Assembly: GCF_016881405.1 (NCBI RefSeq)
Contig: NZ_WOFE01000002.1
Location: 1-64,000, forward strand
DNA: 64,000 nt
From: Deefgea chitinilytica
GTDB lineage: Bacteria; Pseudomonadota; Gammaproteobacteria; Burkholderiales; Chitinibacteraceae
Direction of reading: 5' to 3'
Part shown: positions 47,799 through 56,830 of the stretch, one piece after another
Position numbering within the stretch: the stretch's first letter is position 1
Layout of the letters: each line of letters opens with the position of its first letter
Program-made: the position numbers and the translations under genes
The notes under the pieces: model-generated
Told to the model about the DNA's origin: nothing
Databases searched by the model: none
Seen by the model: the letters and a program-made list of their open reading frames with translations, nothing else

Positions 47799-48101
47799 TC
47801 ATGGTTTTTCTCCTTGGTTGTTATTTAGTATTTTGCAGCGACTCGGACGGGCTTTAAAAACGTATCGTTCAGGCCATAACTCGTGCACAGAAACATTCAA
47901 CATCTCGGCAATGCATCGGGCAATCACGTAGCTAGTACCTCGACCGTGGATGACGTTATTGACTACACCAGGCGACACTTTTAACGCTGACGCTAACTTC
48001 GCCTGACTCCAGCCTAATCGCTTCAACTTATAGTTTATTTCAGCGGCATCACACAACGGCTGATCACAAACGCCTGTTAAATCTGATACTATTGAATTCA
48101 T
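47799..48101 (-). CDS. Ner-like/Nlp-family DNA-binding protein
   Basis: This 100-residue protein has a helix-turn-helix LKRLGWSQAKLASALKVSPGVVNNVIHG followed by IARCIAEMLNVSVHELWPERY. The final WPERY is the signature of Ner-like regulators of Mu-type phages and Nlp. It is divergent from a CI-like gene 85 bp away, giving a switch-like pair. It lies just beyond the IS21 end. Confidence 0.82.
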   Translation of the reverse strand: MNSIVSDLTGVCDQPLCDAAEINYKLKRLGWSQAKLASALKVSPGVVNNVIHGRGTSYVIARCIAEMLNVSVHELWPERYVFKARPSRCKILNNNQGEKP

Positions 48102-48186
48102 GATCGCTCATTGCTGATGTTATTAAACTCATTAGAGTATATTTGCATCCTTTGGCGTTCGTCAAGAGCAACAACAAAGAGGTTAT

Positions 48187-48753
48187 ATGCTGAATACCTT
48201 TGGTCAACGGTTGGCGCAGCTACTAACGGCTAGACAAATGACGCAAGGCGAATTTGCACGGGCGCTGGGAGCGTCCCCAGCATTCATTAGCGATATGATT
48301 CGCGGTGTTAAAAAGCCAGGCGCGGATTTTTTGAGTCGGCTAGCAGTGCAATTTCAAGTGAGTTTGGATTGGCTATTACTGGGACAGGGCACTTTGGAAG
48401 GCGCTTCAAGTATTGATGGGGAGTGGTTTCGAATTGTTGTGCTGCGTGTTGAACTGGCGCGGCTTGCTGCCCAAGGTCACGTAGAAGCATTACGGCTTGT
48501 TGATGAGTTAATGGGTAGGAGCACGCCGCAAATCCCAGTCACACCCGAGCGTGAAATGTTACTTGGACAACTAGCAAAAGCGAATGAAAAAAGTGCGCTC
48601 ATTTCAGGGCTATATAACGGCTTCTTTACCCACCCAGACCCAACTATGCGAGCGCGTGAAGTACTTTCAGCGGCGCTGGTTCACTTTCAGTCAAACCATT
48701 CAGATCCTTTAGCTGCAATGGTGGCGGCACACACATCGACAAATAAAGAATAA
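48187..48753 (+). CDS. XRE/CI-like transcriptional regulator
   Basis: This 188-residue protein has an N-terminal lambda-repressor-type helix-turn-helix (FGQRLAQLLTARQMTQGEFA, ALGASPAFISDMIRGVKKPG, then LAVQFQVSLDWLLLGQG, about 5-68). The C-terminal helical region is unknown and no LexA-type protease domain is seen. It is divergent from the Ner-like gene, so mutual repression is inferred. It is followed closely by the membrane protein gene. Confidence 0.85.
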   Translation: MLNTFGQRLAQLLTARQMTQGEFARALGASPAFISDMIRGVKKPGADFLSRLAVQFQVSLDWLLLGQGTLEGASSIDGEWFRIVVLRVELARLAAQGHVEALRLVDELMGRSTPQIPVTPEREMLLGQLAKANEKSALISGLYNGFFTHPDPTMRAREVLSAALVHFQSNHSDPLAAMVAAHTSTNKE

Positions 48754-48778
48754 AAAGCAGTTTTCAAAAGGACTAAGA

Positions 48779-49333
48779 ATGCTAAAAACAATATTTTCAC
48801 GTTTTAAAAAAAGTTGGCCAAAATCAGATCGATCTCCATTAGTTCATTTCGAAGTTAATATTTTTCAGCGAAAACAATGCGTTGGCTACAACGAGGAAGA
48901 GTTGTATTACTACTCACTCACGACGCCATCCATATTTAAAGAGCGATTTGGCTTTGAACTCAACGAAGATGAGCGTCGGCAGGTATTAGATTTGCAAGCG
49001 CAATTCAAACTCTGTGATTGGGAAGTTAAACTACTCAAACGAGCCGGTGACTTACGTCGGAATAAAAAGGGTGAATTCGGTCTAATTGCGGAGCGCTGGT
49101 CTTGGTGGTACGGCTGCACTTTAACGCTCTATACATCACTCAGCATTGCGGTGACAGCGTTGGGTATCGCTGTATCTGATAGACCCCCACTGATGAAACT
49201 TGCCGCTTTTTTATGTTTAATTGCAATTTATGCCCCCGCACTTTGGTTTAACTTCCGAATTATGATGCTCCCGTGGTTGATCCTATTACGGCGAGGCTGT
49301 CAGCCAGGGAAGTGGCATACCGTTCAAGCCTAA
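48779..49333 (+). CDS. Hypothetical membrane protein
   Basis: This 184-residue protein has a charged N-terminal half (FGFELNEDERRQVLDLQAQF, KLLKRAGDLRRNKKGEFG) and three hydrophobic segments towards the C-terminus (LTLYTSLSIAVTALGIAV, LAAFLCLIAIYAPALWF, IMMLPWLILL). It lies 25 bp after the CI-like gene, so it is probably co-transcribed and may be a superinfection-exclusion or maintenance-type protein. No family is recognised. Confidence 0.7.
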   Translation: MLKTIFSRFKKSWPKSDRSPLVHFEVNIFQRKQCVGYNEEELYYYSLTTPSIFKERFGFELNEDERRQVLDLQAQFKLCDWEVKLLKRAGDLRRNKKGEFGLIAERWSWWYGCTLTLYTSLSIAVTALGIAVSDRPPLMKLAAFLCLIAIYAPALWFNFRIMMLPWLILLRRGCQPGKWHTVQA

Positions 49334-49454
49334 CCCGCTTGCATTGCATGTAGGCGGGCATAGTAACCATTGCGTCGATTGACTAGCTCTTGATAATGAT
49401 TTCAACTGCCTGTTATTGTCTATTTCAGGTTTTTAAGTTAGCCACCGCAATGTG

Positions 49455-49490
49455 AAACAAACCCCAGAAAAAATCTGGGGTTTGTTTTTT
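49455..49490. terminator. Bidirectional terminator
   Basis: AAACCCCAGA/TCTGGGGTTT is followed by GTTTTTT on plus and flanked by A-rich sequence on the left, between the membrane gene and the convergent vWA gene. Confidence 0.85.
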
Positions 49491-49510
49491 ACGTCATAAC
49501 TTTCAATGCG

Positions 49511-52376
49511 TTATTGGCAAACACCATCCTTAACCCAAAGACTCTGGGCAACGCTTGGATTCCAATTAGCCCCAACTGGTGGAGTATGCGTAATAATAGC
49601 TGTATACACTGCGCTGTTATACTTCACTGCATCCCCAGCCACAAAGGCAGTCCCCTCAGTCCAAGCTTTGCAACTTGGTACGACAGGTGCGCCGCAAACC
49701 CCACCGACTTGCCAGAGTGAAGGAGCATTGGCTGGACTCCACGATGCCGTGCTTAATGCTGTATGGCTTTGCAAGGTGGTATAAATTTTCCCACTAAAAG
49801 AAGTTACGTCGCCAATCTTGTAGGTTGCGCCTTCTTGCCATGCCTTACACTGTCCACCCAAAGAGAAGTCGCCAATCGCCAAAGTCGCAGTGACCTGACC
49901 GTTTACTACTTGATCCATGTCGAACAGCCCACCATCCTCAAGGGTAATTGCGATCTCGCCTTTACCAAAGGCTGCGTTGTTGAGTCCACTGGCTGGAATT
50001 TGCTGCCAAGGCTCATTTAATTTACCTTTTACTGGTGACCACAGCGATCCTGCAACTAAGCGCGATGGTAGCAAAATCGTCAAGCTCTTACCTGTGCCTT
50101 CGCTCAAGGTAAAGGTACTGGCACCCAGTAGTGGCGATGCAATATTGGCATTGGCTGGAATTGGCTTGTTATTGAAGTTGCTGAATACACTGCCATTATT
50201 GCCAACGAAAGATAGATAGAACGTATGGTCTGCACTCCAAGTCGACACGACGCGAGCTTGTTGGAAATCAGGTACACCGTCGCCATCGTTATCTAACAAT
50301 GGATCGCCACCAGACAAGCCCTGTTCGGAGATGTCCGCCACTCCATCCCGATCAGTATCTTTGTGTACTGGTTCTTCGCTAGAAATCGAAGTGCGATTCT
50401 CATTTAGTCCGCTACCCGTCGTGATGGTGGCCGTTACCTGCAAGTCATCCGTCATCCCCAAAGGCAGCAGAATATCTGCATCAATATATGCAGTACCATT
50501 CTTGCTCAGCTTGACCGTGTTGCCGCTTGGGTAGCTGACAGTACCTGCAGAAGGTTGCACGTTCAACGCGACATCACCATCAACTAGGCTGCTGACCAGA
50601 TAACGAATGACAGCATGCTGTCCTTCTGCGAATGGATTGTTCGCCCAAACCGTATCCAGTTTCAAGTTCTTACCGCCGTAAAGCTTCGGTAACATCCGTT
50701 GCACTTTATTACCTTTGCTATCGCTTCCAATAACCACCAGTTTGAAGGCAGTTTGTGGTACGGTGATTTTTCCCATATACAGGGCTGTCGTACCATCTTG
50801 TAGCGTTAGTGCCGCGCTTATCAATTCACGCCCACTAGCATCCATCAAAGCAATGCGGGGATTTAGCAACGGTTTACTCATCTCGACGCGCACAGTTTGC
50901 TCTCCGCCCAGCGGATCGCCAGCTAGATTGAACCAGCCCTCATGATCTGGTCGGCCAGACCACTCAACAAAATTACCCGTAATGACACGCTGTGGCGTAT
51001 TTGTGGTGACATCCACAATAATAGGCATCGGCGTGCGCTCAGTAAGATCCACCTCCGCATACCATGTTCCCGGCTGTGGATTGTCAATGGCATAAATATT
51101 CGCGCTGGCTACACGACCTACAGCTCCCAGCGACTCAGTTGCTTCTCTGCCATCTGGTGCAATTAGGCGGAGAGTTTTGTAGGACATCGAACTAATGGTG
51201 GTTGTCATTCGACTAATAGATTCATCAATTTGCACGGGAACACGTTCCAGCGTCGAAGTAGGAGTTACCGTTGCATTAATGATACTCACCCCATCGCCCA
51301 ATCCTGCCTGTAACAACGGATATATCGCTTCAGTTTCACGTTGATTATGGGAGGTTAGAATCACGCTGCCACCAGTTACGGCTGCAGTTGCATAGTATGC
51401 AGGGTCAATTGGCGAGCAAGAACCACTGGTGATGAAATGAATCTTGATCTCTTTAGCATTAGCCATGCTTTGAGCAACCGAGCTAGCCGATGAATCGCTT
51501 GAAGATGCATCTGTAAATACGTAAAGAGTGCTCTTGCGTCGTGCCTTTTTCAACGCATCAACTAAGCCAGAAAACGCCAGTTCAGGGCAATCGCCACCAC
51601 CATAAATCGGAATACTAGCTGCCGCAGCACGGATTTGATCAGGGTTACCAACAACGGTTGGACCAAAGCCGGGATCATTAAACTGAGTTAGCAAAAACCG
51701 AGCGGCTTTATAGTTTTCTTTATTCTTAGTTTTGTACTCGTCAATGATACGAGTAATGTTGTTTACAACCCCTTGCTTGATCGACCCCATACTACCAGTG
51801 GTATCAACCACGAACCCAATTGGCTGCAAATTGACGTCAAAAAAGTCCATTAGCTTTTGGTCTTGCTCCTCGACATCAGGGAACGCTTTTCGGATTTCAG
51901 CGATCACCAATTCAAGATATTCCTTGGTAGCAGTTGTTGCTGCGGACTGTGCTGCTGGATGTAGGGCATTTTCACCATGGTGATCTTTGTTGATTCCAGA
52001 AACCAAATACTTCGTACCAAGGATTGTTTTGTTGAACCCATGATCACATTTATTGGCTGTCGCGCTGGATTTCTTAGCCGCTTCGGCTGGAGCTTCACCT
52101 GGTTTTTGTGGCTTATCAGTAGCAAAAACATGCAGCACACTAAAATAGCCAGAAGTTCGCTTACCTTTTGGCATTTCCTTGAGTAATTTCTTCAATAGCA
52201 TTTTCGCTCATAACAATTTCAGAGCCATCGGACAATATTGTAGAAAGTTTCACGCCATCTTTGGTGATTCTTGCGTGCCCATATACAGCATCTCTTGGTT
52301 CAAATGCGTTCACAGGAATTGCAATCGAAAACATGCCACACATCGATAAAGCAAGAACGATATTTTTATATTTCAT
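49511..52376 (-). pseudogene. Secreted vWA-domain protein with two CBM5/12 modules, frameshifted near its N-terminus
   Basis: Two overlapping frames appear to be one gene. Frame 1 (52376-52161, 71 codons) carries the signal peptide KNIVLALSMCGMFSIAIPVNA and ends at TAA after GNAKR. Frame 2 (from 52201, 896 codons) continues in the +1 frame without any signal. It has a vWA domain with MIDAS VVDTTGSMGS (about residue 134), a calcium-binding-type DTDRDGVADIS and DNDGDGVPD stretch (about 620-650), and two C-terminal CBM5/12 chitin-binding modules (CKAWQEGATYKIGDV..., CKAWTEGTAFVAGDAV...). One base lost or gained near 52165-52195 would explain it. Programmed +1 shifting or coupling is the alternative. 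Confidence 0.72.
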
Positions 52377-52388
52377 AATCCAACCTTA

Positions 52389-52652
52389 TTATTTAGCGCA
52401 AAGTTCTTCGGCAGCTGATTCAACAGACCAACTTTGTTTTGATGCACATTTGTCGAATGATCCAGTTTGTGCGGCAGCACAAATTTCATTGCCTATATTT
52501 TTATCATCTATCCAGATCATTCCGAGCCGAGAATCTTGGCATTTAACGTGCAAGGTTTTAACTGACGTTCCTTTAATAGTATGATCACTAATTTCATTTG
52601 GTGCGGCATAACAAAACAATGGCACTGTTAACAACAACAAAAATTTTTTCAT
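52389..52652 (-). CDS. Small secreted protein with four cysteines
   Basis: This 87-residue protein has a signal peptide (KKFLLLLTVPLFCYAA). The mature part contains four Cys (VKCQDS, EICAAA, DKCASK, EELCAK), suggesting two disulfides in the periplasm or outside. It is co-oriented with, and 12 bp before, the vWA gene, so an operon is likely. No family is recognised. Confidence 0.7.
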   Translation of the reverse strand: MKKFLLLLTVPLFCYAAPNEISDHTIKGTSVKTLHVKCQDSRLGMIWIDDKNIGNEICAAAQTGSFDKCASKQSWSVESAAEELCAK

Positions 52653-52660
52653 AACGATCC

Positions 52661-53407
52661 TTATTCACAAATTGGTGGGTTACTTTTTATAAAATTGATA
52701 AGATATGTGCATGCATTGCCATGAAACACCTCATCTTTATTTGCATATAACACTTTTCCCCCGTCGGGTACTTGAATATCAAATTCAACTTTCCCTAAGT
52801 GCAATGCATTTACCTCACATGCATTTGCTATGTACTCTATTGCGTCCGCATGACTACTTCTTGGAATATTCTTATATCCCGAAAATGTAAATTTATGAGC
52901 CATATGTCGAATACAAAAGTCACCTTTCTTATTAACGCTCATTAAGTCAGTAAGAAGATAATACTTAAGGGTGTAATCCCCTTTTTTTGGATGAATTTCA
53001 GTATATGGTTCTCCATTTTTTATATATTTACGTGGTGGAACTGTGGAACGAAAATCAATTCTTTTATTCGAGTCCTCATCACTTTCATATAGAATAGGCC
53101 ATGGATTTATAAGTTCACTAGCGCCATTTGCACCGTGAAATTTAAATGGATAAGTTACGCTGAAATCTATTTCATACTCTATACCGAATGGCAACCCATC
53201 TTTTGTGTACAAATCTTTACGACGGACATTCGCTATTTTTGCACCATCAATATATTTTTTTGCCAGTTTTTCATTTCTTCCTGCAGCAATAAAGTCAACA
53301 ATTCCAAATGACGATTGATCTGCAAAGGCGCTAGGACAAAGAAGAGCGACAAGCAGAGGTGAAAGCCAATAGACTATGCTCTTTTCTTGGGGGAGCGGAA
53401 TCCACAT
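52661..53407 (-). CDS. Hypothetical secreted protein
   Basis: This 248-residue protein has an N-terminal hydrophobic signal (IVYWLSPLLVALLCPSAFADQ, cut after AFA). The mature region is beta-rich with no recognised family, with SVTYPFKFHGANGASELINPW, DYTLKYYLLTDLMS and FDIQVPDGGKVLYANKDE. It is first of the three-gene secreted cluster (nine bases before the four-Cys gene). The A+T-rich composition differs from the jet genes on both sides. Confidence 0.7.
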   Translation of the reverse strand: MWIPLPQEKSIVYWLSPLLVALLCPSAFADQSSFGIVDFIAAGRNEKLAKKYIDGAKIANVRRKDLYTKDGLPFGIEYEIDFSVTYPFKFHGANGASELINPWPILYESDEDSNKRIDFRSTVPPRKYIKNGEPYTEIHPKKGDYTLKYYLLTDLMSVNKKGDFCIRHMAHKFTFSGYKNIPRSSHADAIEYIANACEVNALHLGKVEFDIQVPDGGKVLYANKDEVFHGNACTYLINFIKSNPPICE

Positions 53408-53744
53408 ACAAACCCCTATTAAATTTAATAAAAACCATTATGCGACCTTCTCCGCAACACTCATGGAGTAGCTCGTGACAAGGATAAGAAGCGCATTCAT
53501 CAATACGGTGAGGCTTAAGCTTAAACTCGTGGCCAAAAGCTTTCAGAAGCTGTCTAAAATATTTTACAAATAGATGAGATATTGAAAGCACTTTCACAAA
53601 ATTCAAATGTACGGGTAAATCCTTATTTGGTCAAATATTCTGACTATTTGTAAGGAAGTTGTTGCAGATTAACTAACTAAGGTTGGAGTGGTGGAGTTCG
53701 TGAGTCTAAGTGGATGCGTCGGATAAGAACGGGTGGCTAAATGG
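53408..53744. other. Gene-poor right edge of the nested insertion
   Basis: No supported gene. It contains the promoter side of the secreted cluster and, at 53709-53739, the inverted repeat matching 45190-45220. jetA ends one base after this stretch. A 91-codon open frame at 53331-53606 overlaps the secreted gene in another frame and looks spurious. Confidence 0.5.
53709..53739. repeat. Right inverted repeat of the insertion between jetB and jetA
   Basis: AGTGGATG, ATAAG and GGGTGGCTA are the inverted counterpart of 45190-45220. The sequence ends six bases before the jetA stop codon, so the inserted element abuts jetA without damaging its coding region. Confidence 0.6.
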
Positions 53745-55172
53745 CTAAGAATACGCATTAAACTCAATCAGGTAATCGTGTGCGGAATAGAATTCGTTGT
53801 AGAGTCGTGTTGGCAATTTAGTTGCCTTAATATCGGCTGCGCGCGAACTTCGTATTGCTTCAACAGCCTGCATCGCATGCAGAACATCCGTCGCTGTCGC
53901 GACGGGTAAAGTTGATAGGCGAAATGTTCGACTACGGAGGTGAAGCTCTGTTCGGATGTTCTCTAACACGTCGTCGTTGGACAGCGCGAATGCCCCCGCT
54001 TCAGCCCGATGCATAGTGGCTGCCAGTCTGGACTCACGAGTAACACGAGGTTGTACGGTCACTGCCAAAGCCTTGCGTCTGTGCGATGCTGCCCGGAGTT
54101 TGAATGTTGCTGGGTCAAGTAAGCGGATTTCTGCCGAGGCGATGGCATCACCTAACCCCTCCAAGAAAGCCGTCTGCTGTTCCCCTGTCAAGTCTGCAAC
54201 CATTGCGATAGCTTTACTGTAGTTGTGCCTAGACTGGCCACCACGAAGCAACATGGCTTGCTGCACAATGCTTGTGGCTCGACGAACATAGATATTCATA
54301 GCCTTGAGTAACTCGGGATGTTTGGTTGTGCAGGCTGCCTCAACCATCTCCTCGACACACTCCAACATCCAATCGAAAATGCTTTCGGCGTGATTATCAG
54401 GGTTTCCCCAAGGTGCGATGTCGCGTAGCTGTTGTTCAAAGGCATCAAACTTACCTTGGTCGATGCACCTGAGTTTATGAATAGCTTCCCGGATTGCCTG
54501 GCGATGCCGCTCGATGTTGTCGGCAGTCATCTGCTTCTTAAAGTCCTTTTCGAAACGGTTAAGGAACTCAATGAACTCTTCCCAAGGGGTTTGGGAAGCC
54601 TCGGACATCAAGCGACGCACCAATTCCTGAAAGTAATCCACGCCCTCCGACAAGTCGCTGATAACCTTCTCGGCATAGTCGTAAGCATCCACGAGGTCGT
54701 ATGCATCAACGTTCCTCAATGCTGCCTCAAGAGAGTTGCGACAGCCACGAACGTTGCGTTGACGGCTACGGGTACGCAGACGACTCAAGGACCAGAGCGC
54801 TTCGGCGAACAATTTACCTGCACGGCTAAAACGGTATGCGGTGACAAGACCAACACGGTCACCAAATGTCTCCAACCAGCCGTCTTTCAGCAGCCCCCGA
54901 ATCAAGACACCCGCAAGCTGTTGAACATCACCACTGTCGATAGTGGCTAGGTCATCCTCATCCGCAGCATCATCTTCGAATACATCAGTAGCGTGTTCTT
55001 GAATGGCGGGTATAAGAACATCGCGAAGATTGTCGCGATTCAGGCTCTGAGAATAATCAGCCCCTGGGCCGTGTAGACGTTCATACAGCGAACGAATACA
55101 TGCAGCCACCAGCTCTCGGCGCTTACCGGTGAGCGGACGGAAAAAATTGTTTCGTTGGCTGTCGAAGAACAT
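53745..55172 (-). CDS. jetA: Wadjet JetA (type II-like, DUF5716)
   Basis: This protein has about 475 residues from the Met at 55172 (MFFDSQRNNFFRPLTGKRRE), the expected start of type II JetA; 45 further upstream codons are not family-like. It is all-helical with winged-helix elements (LIRGLLKDGWLETFGDRVG, AYRFSRAGKLFAEALWSL). JetA is the kleisin-like MukF-type subunit that closes the SMC ring. Its partner jetB is 8.6 kb downstream on the same strand because of the nested insertion. A WYL regulator gene diverges from it. Confidence 0.86.
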   Translation of the reverse strand: MFFDSQRNNFFRPLTGKRRELVAACIRSLYERLHGPGADYSQSLNRDNLRDVLIPAIQEHATDVFEDDAADEDDLATIDSGDVQQLAGVLIRGLLKDGWLETFGDRVGLVTAYRFSRAGKLFAEALWSLSRLRTRSRQRNVRGCRNSLEAALRNVDAYDLVDAYDYAEKVISDLSEGVDYFQELVRRLMSEASQTPWEEFIEFLNRFEKDFKKQMTADNIERHRQAIREAIHKLRCIDQGKFDAFEQQLRDIAPWGNPDNHAESIFDWMLECVEEMVEAACTTKHPELLKAMNIYVRRATSIVQQAMLLRGGQSRHNYSKAIAMVADLTGEQQTAFLEGLGDAIASAEIRLLDPATFKLRAASHRRKALAVTVQPRVTRESRLAATMHRAEAGAFALSNDDVLENIRTELHLRSRTFRLSTLPVATATDVLHAMQAVEAIRSSRAADIKATKLPTRLYNEFYSAHDYLIEFNAYS

Positions 55173-55388
55173 TTGACTGAAAACTAACTCAATGTAAGTT
55201 AGAAAACGTGCAGAACAAAAGTGTCGATACACCAATGTACTTAAGCAGTGCACACCAAGATTCATACTTAGCCGGGCTAACTCTAGGGGGTTAGTCAGTC
55301 GGCACAAACAACTCTTTCTATATTCAGCTGCAAGATAAGAAATCGGTTTACTCGCGATTATTGATTAATACCCGAAATGCATTACCGC

Positions 55389-55431
55389 ATAAAAACTATA
55401 CGCTTAAAATTACTATGGGTAAAGTTTTTAT
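55389..55431. promoter_or_regulatory. Candidate operator between jetA and the WYL gene
   Basis: The inverted repeat ATAAAAACT (55389-55397) and AGTTTTTAT (55423-55431) lies in the 280-bp divergent promoter region, 22 bp before the WYL start codon. It could be the site for the WYL protein; inference only. Confidence 0.45.
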
Positions 55432-55452
55432 ACGTATGCTACAGTTAGCACT

Positions 55453-56337
55453 ATGAAACCGACAACGACCCAACTTCCCGATACCCGAAACGTCTCACGC
55501 TGGGGCCCTGAGAAACGGCTTGAATTCATTGACTTCAGATTGCGTTGGGATGGACGACTAAATCGAGGGGATATATCTGATTTTTTTGGTGTTTCGACAC
55601 CGCAAGCTTCTTTAGACATTGCTCGTTATCTCGAGATAGCGCCAAACAATGCATCGTATGACCGGAGCGAACGAAGCTATTTGATAACAAACGAATTCCA
55701 ACCAGTATTTTCATCAAGTCAGCCGCAGAAATTCCTAAGTGACCTGCTAGCCCATGCTTGCGGCACTTTTAATGAGGGCGATAGCTTTTTGGGGTGGATG
55801 CCCTCCGTTGCCGTGGCACCAGTTCCAGCTCGGAAGTTGAGTGCCGAAACACTAATTACATTATTGGGAGCAATGCGCCGAAGCAGTGCGCTTGAGATGA
55901 CCTACCAATCGATGACGAGTCCCGCACCAAAAAAACGGCTCGTATCTCCTAAGGCGCTTGGACACGATGGACATCGATGGCATGTCCGAGTGTACTGCCA
56001 TCTAGAAAATGGCTACCGCGACTTTGTTATCGCGCGAATTCTGTCCTTGGGAGCAGAGCAAATCGCACCGATTGCGCCACCAATAGACCATGATTGGGAG
56101 ACAACCGTTACCTTAGTTCTGGCTCCAAATCCTGGATTGCCTGTAGCCCATCAGCGGGTCATCGAGCTCGACTATGGAATGGAAAACGGCGAGCTACATT
56201 TCGAGTGTCGACGCGCACTACTTTTGTATGTAGTCAGAAATTTGGGCTTAGATGAAAAAGAGGAAACAAAACCGCAGATTCAACAAATTATCCTGCTGAA
56301 TCGCGAAGAAATTGCTCCCTTACTTCCGAAGCGCTGA
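55453..56337 (+). CDS. WYL-domain transcriptional regulator (BrxR/CapW-like)
   Basis: This 294-residue protein has an N-terminal winged helix (KRLEFIDFRLRWDGRLNRGD, FFGVSTPQASLDIARYLE, about 20-62). The WYL domain (about 130-205) has LEMTYQSM, RLVSPKALGHDGHRWHVRVY and FVIARILSLG. A C-terminal WCX-like domain (VIELDYGMENGELHFECRRALLLYVVRNLG in outline) completes the BrxR/CapW layout. Such proteins repress defence operons and are thought to sense nucleic acids or nucleotides. It is divergent from jetA, so regulation of the Wadjet operon is likely. Confidence 0.87.
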   Translation: MKPTTTQLPDTRNVSRWGPEKRLEFIDFRLRWDGRLNRGDISDFFGVSTPQASLDIARYLEIAPNNASYDRSERSYLITNEFQPVFSSSQPQKFLSDLLAHACGTFNEGDSFLGWMPSVAVAPVPARKLSAETLITLLGAMRRSSALEMTYQSMTSPAPKKRLVSPKALGHDGHRWHVRVYCHLENGYRDFVIARILSLGAEQIAPIAPPIDHDWETTVTLVLAPNPGLPVAHQRVIELDYGMENGELHFECRRALLLYVVRNLGLDEKEETKPQIQQIILLNREEIAPLLPKR

Positions 56338-56469
56338 GGACATACCCCTGAAATTTGCCTATCTAAGTGAGTCTCGTAACAAGAGGCAAAATTATGCCGA
56401 CTAAGCTAATATTCTCGCTTTAAAGGCACAATATAGCCTCTTAATTGCGGAGAGAACTATCTATTCGTC

Positions 56470-56814
56470 ATGGTAAGCAAAATGCAGATAATAAACAGAG
56501 CAACTTCTAGACTTCACACGCCTGAAGAGTTAGAGCAGCAGCTGGGCGAGAATTTGAAACGCTTGCGAATCAGCAAAAACTGGGAGCAGAAAGTCGTTGC
56601 TGAGCGAGCTGGCATCGGTCTGCGTACACTTAGAAATTTAGAGCTCGGGAATGGGTCATCACTGAATACACTCATCAAAGTGCTGCGGGTGCTGGGCCGT
56701 GAAGGTTGGCTTGCAACGATTGCGCCTGTCGCAACAATCGACCCGTTGATGCTGACCCGTGAGGCACAGCCAAGACAGAGGGCAAGCAAACCGCGCCAGA
56801 AAAAAACAACCTGA
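56470..56814 (+). CDS. XRE-family regulator, HipB-like
   Basis: This 114-residue protein (start 56470 or 56482) has a helix-turn-helix (LGENLKRLRISKNWEQKVVA, AGIGLRTLRNLELGNGSSL, TLIKVLRVLGREGWLATI, about 25-80) and a basic tail (RQRASKPRQKKTT). Such proteins usually precede a hipA kinase, but no hipA follows; candidate transposon-end repeats come next. It may be an orphan antitoxin or a regulator of the element. Confidence 0.8.
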   Translation: MVSKMQIINRATSRLHTPEELEQQLGENLKRLRISKNWEQKVVAERAGIGLRTLRNLELGNGSSLNTLIKVLRVLGREGWLATIAPVATIDPLMLTREAQPRQRASKPRQKKTT

Positions 56815-56830
56815 AATGTCATGAGCTTTA

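Noticed and set aside
47799-49333. Mu-like prophage
   Set aside because: A Ner-like/CI-like pair is present, but no MuA/MuB of the right size, head, tail or lysis genes; the adjacent transposase is IS21.
53331-53606. 91-codon minus-strand ORF
   Set aside because: It overlaps the secreted-protein gene in another frame, lacks a ribosome site and has no domain.
53745-55307. Longer jetA start at 55307
   Set aside because: The extra 45 residues are not family-like; MFFDSQRN at 55172 matches the expected JetA N-terminus.
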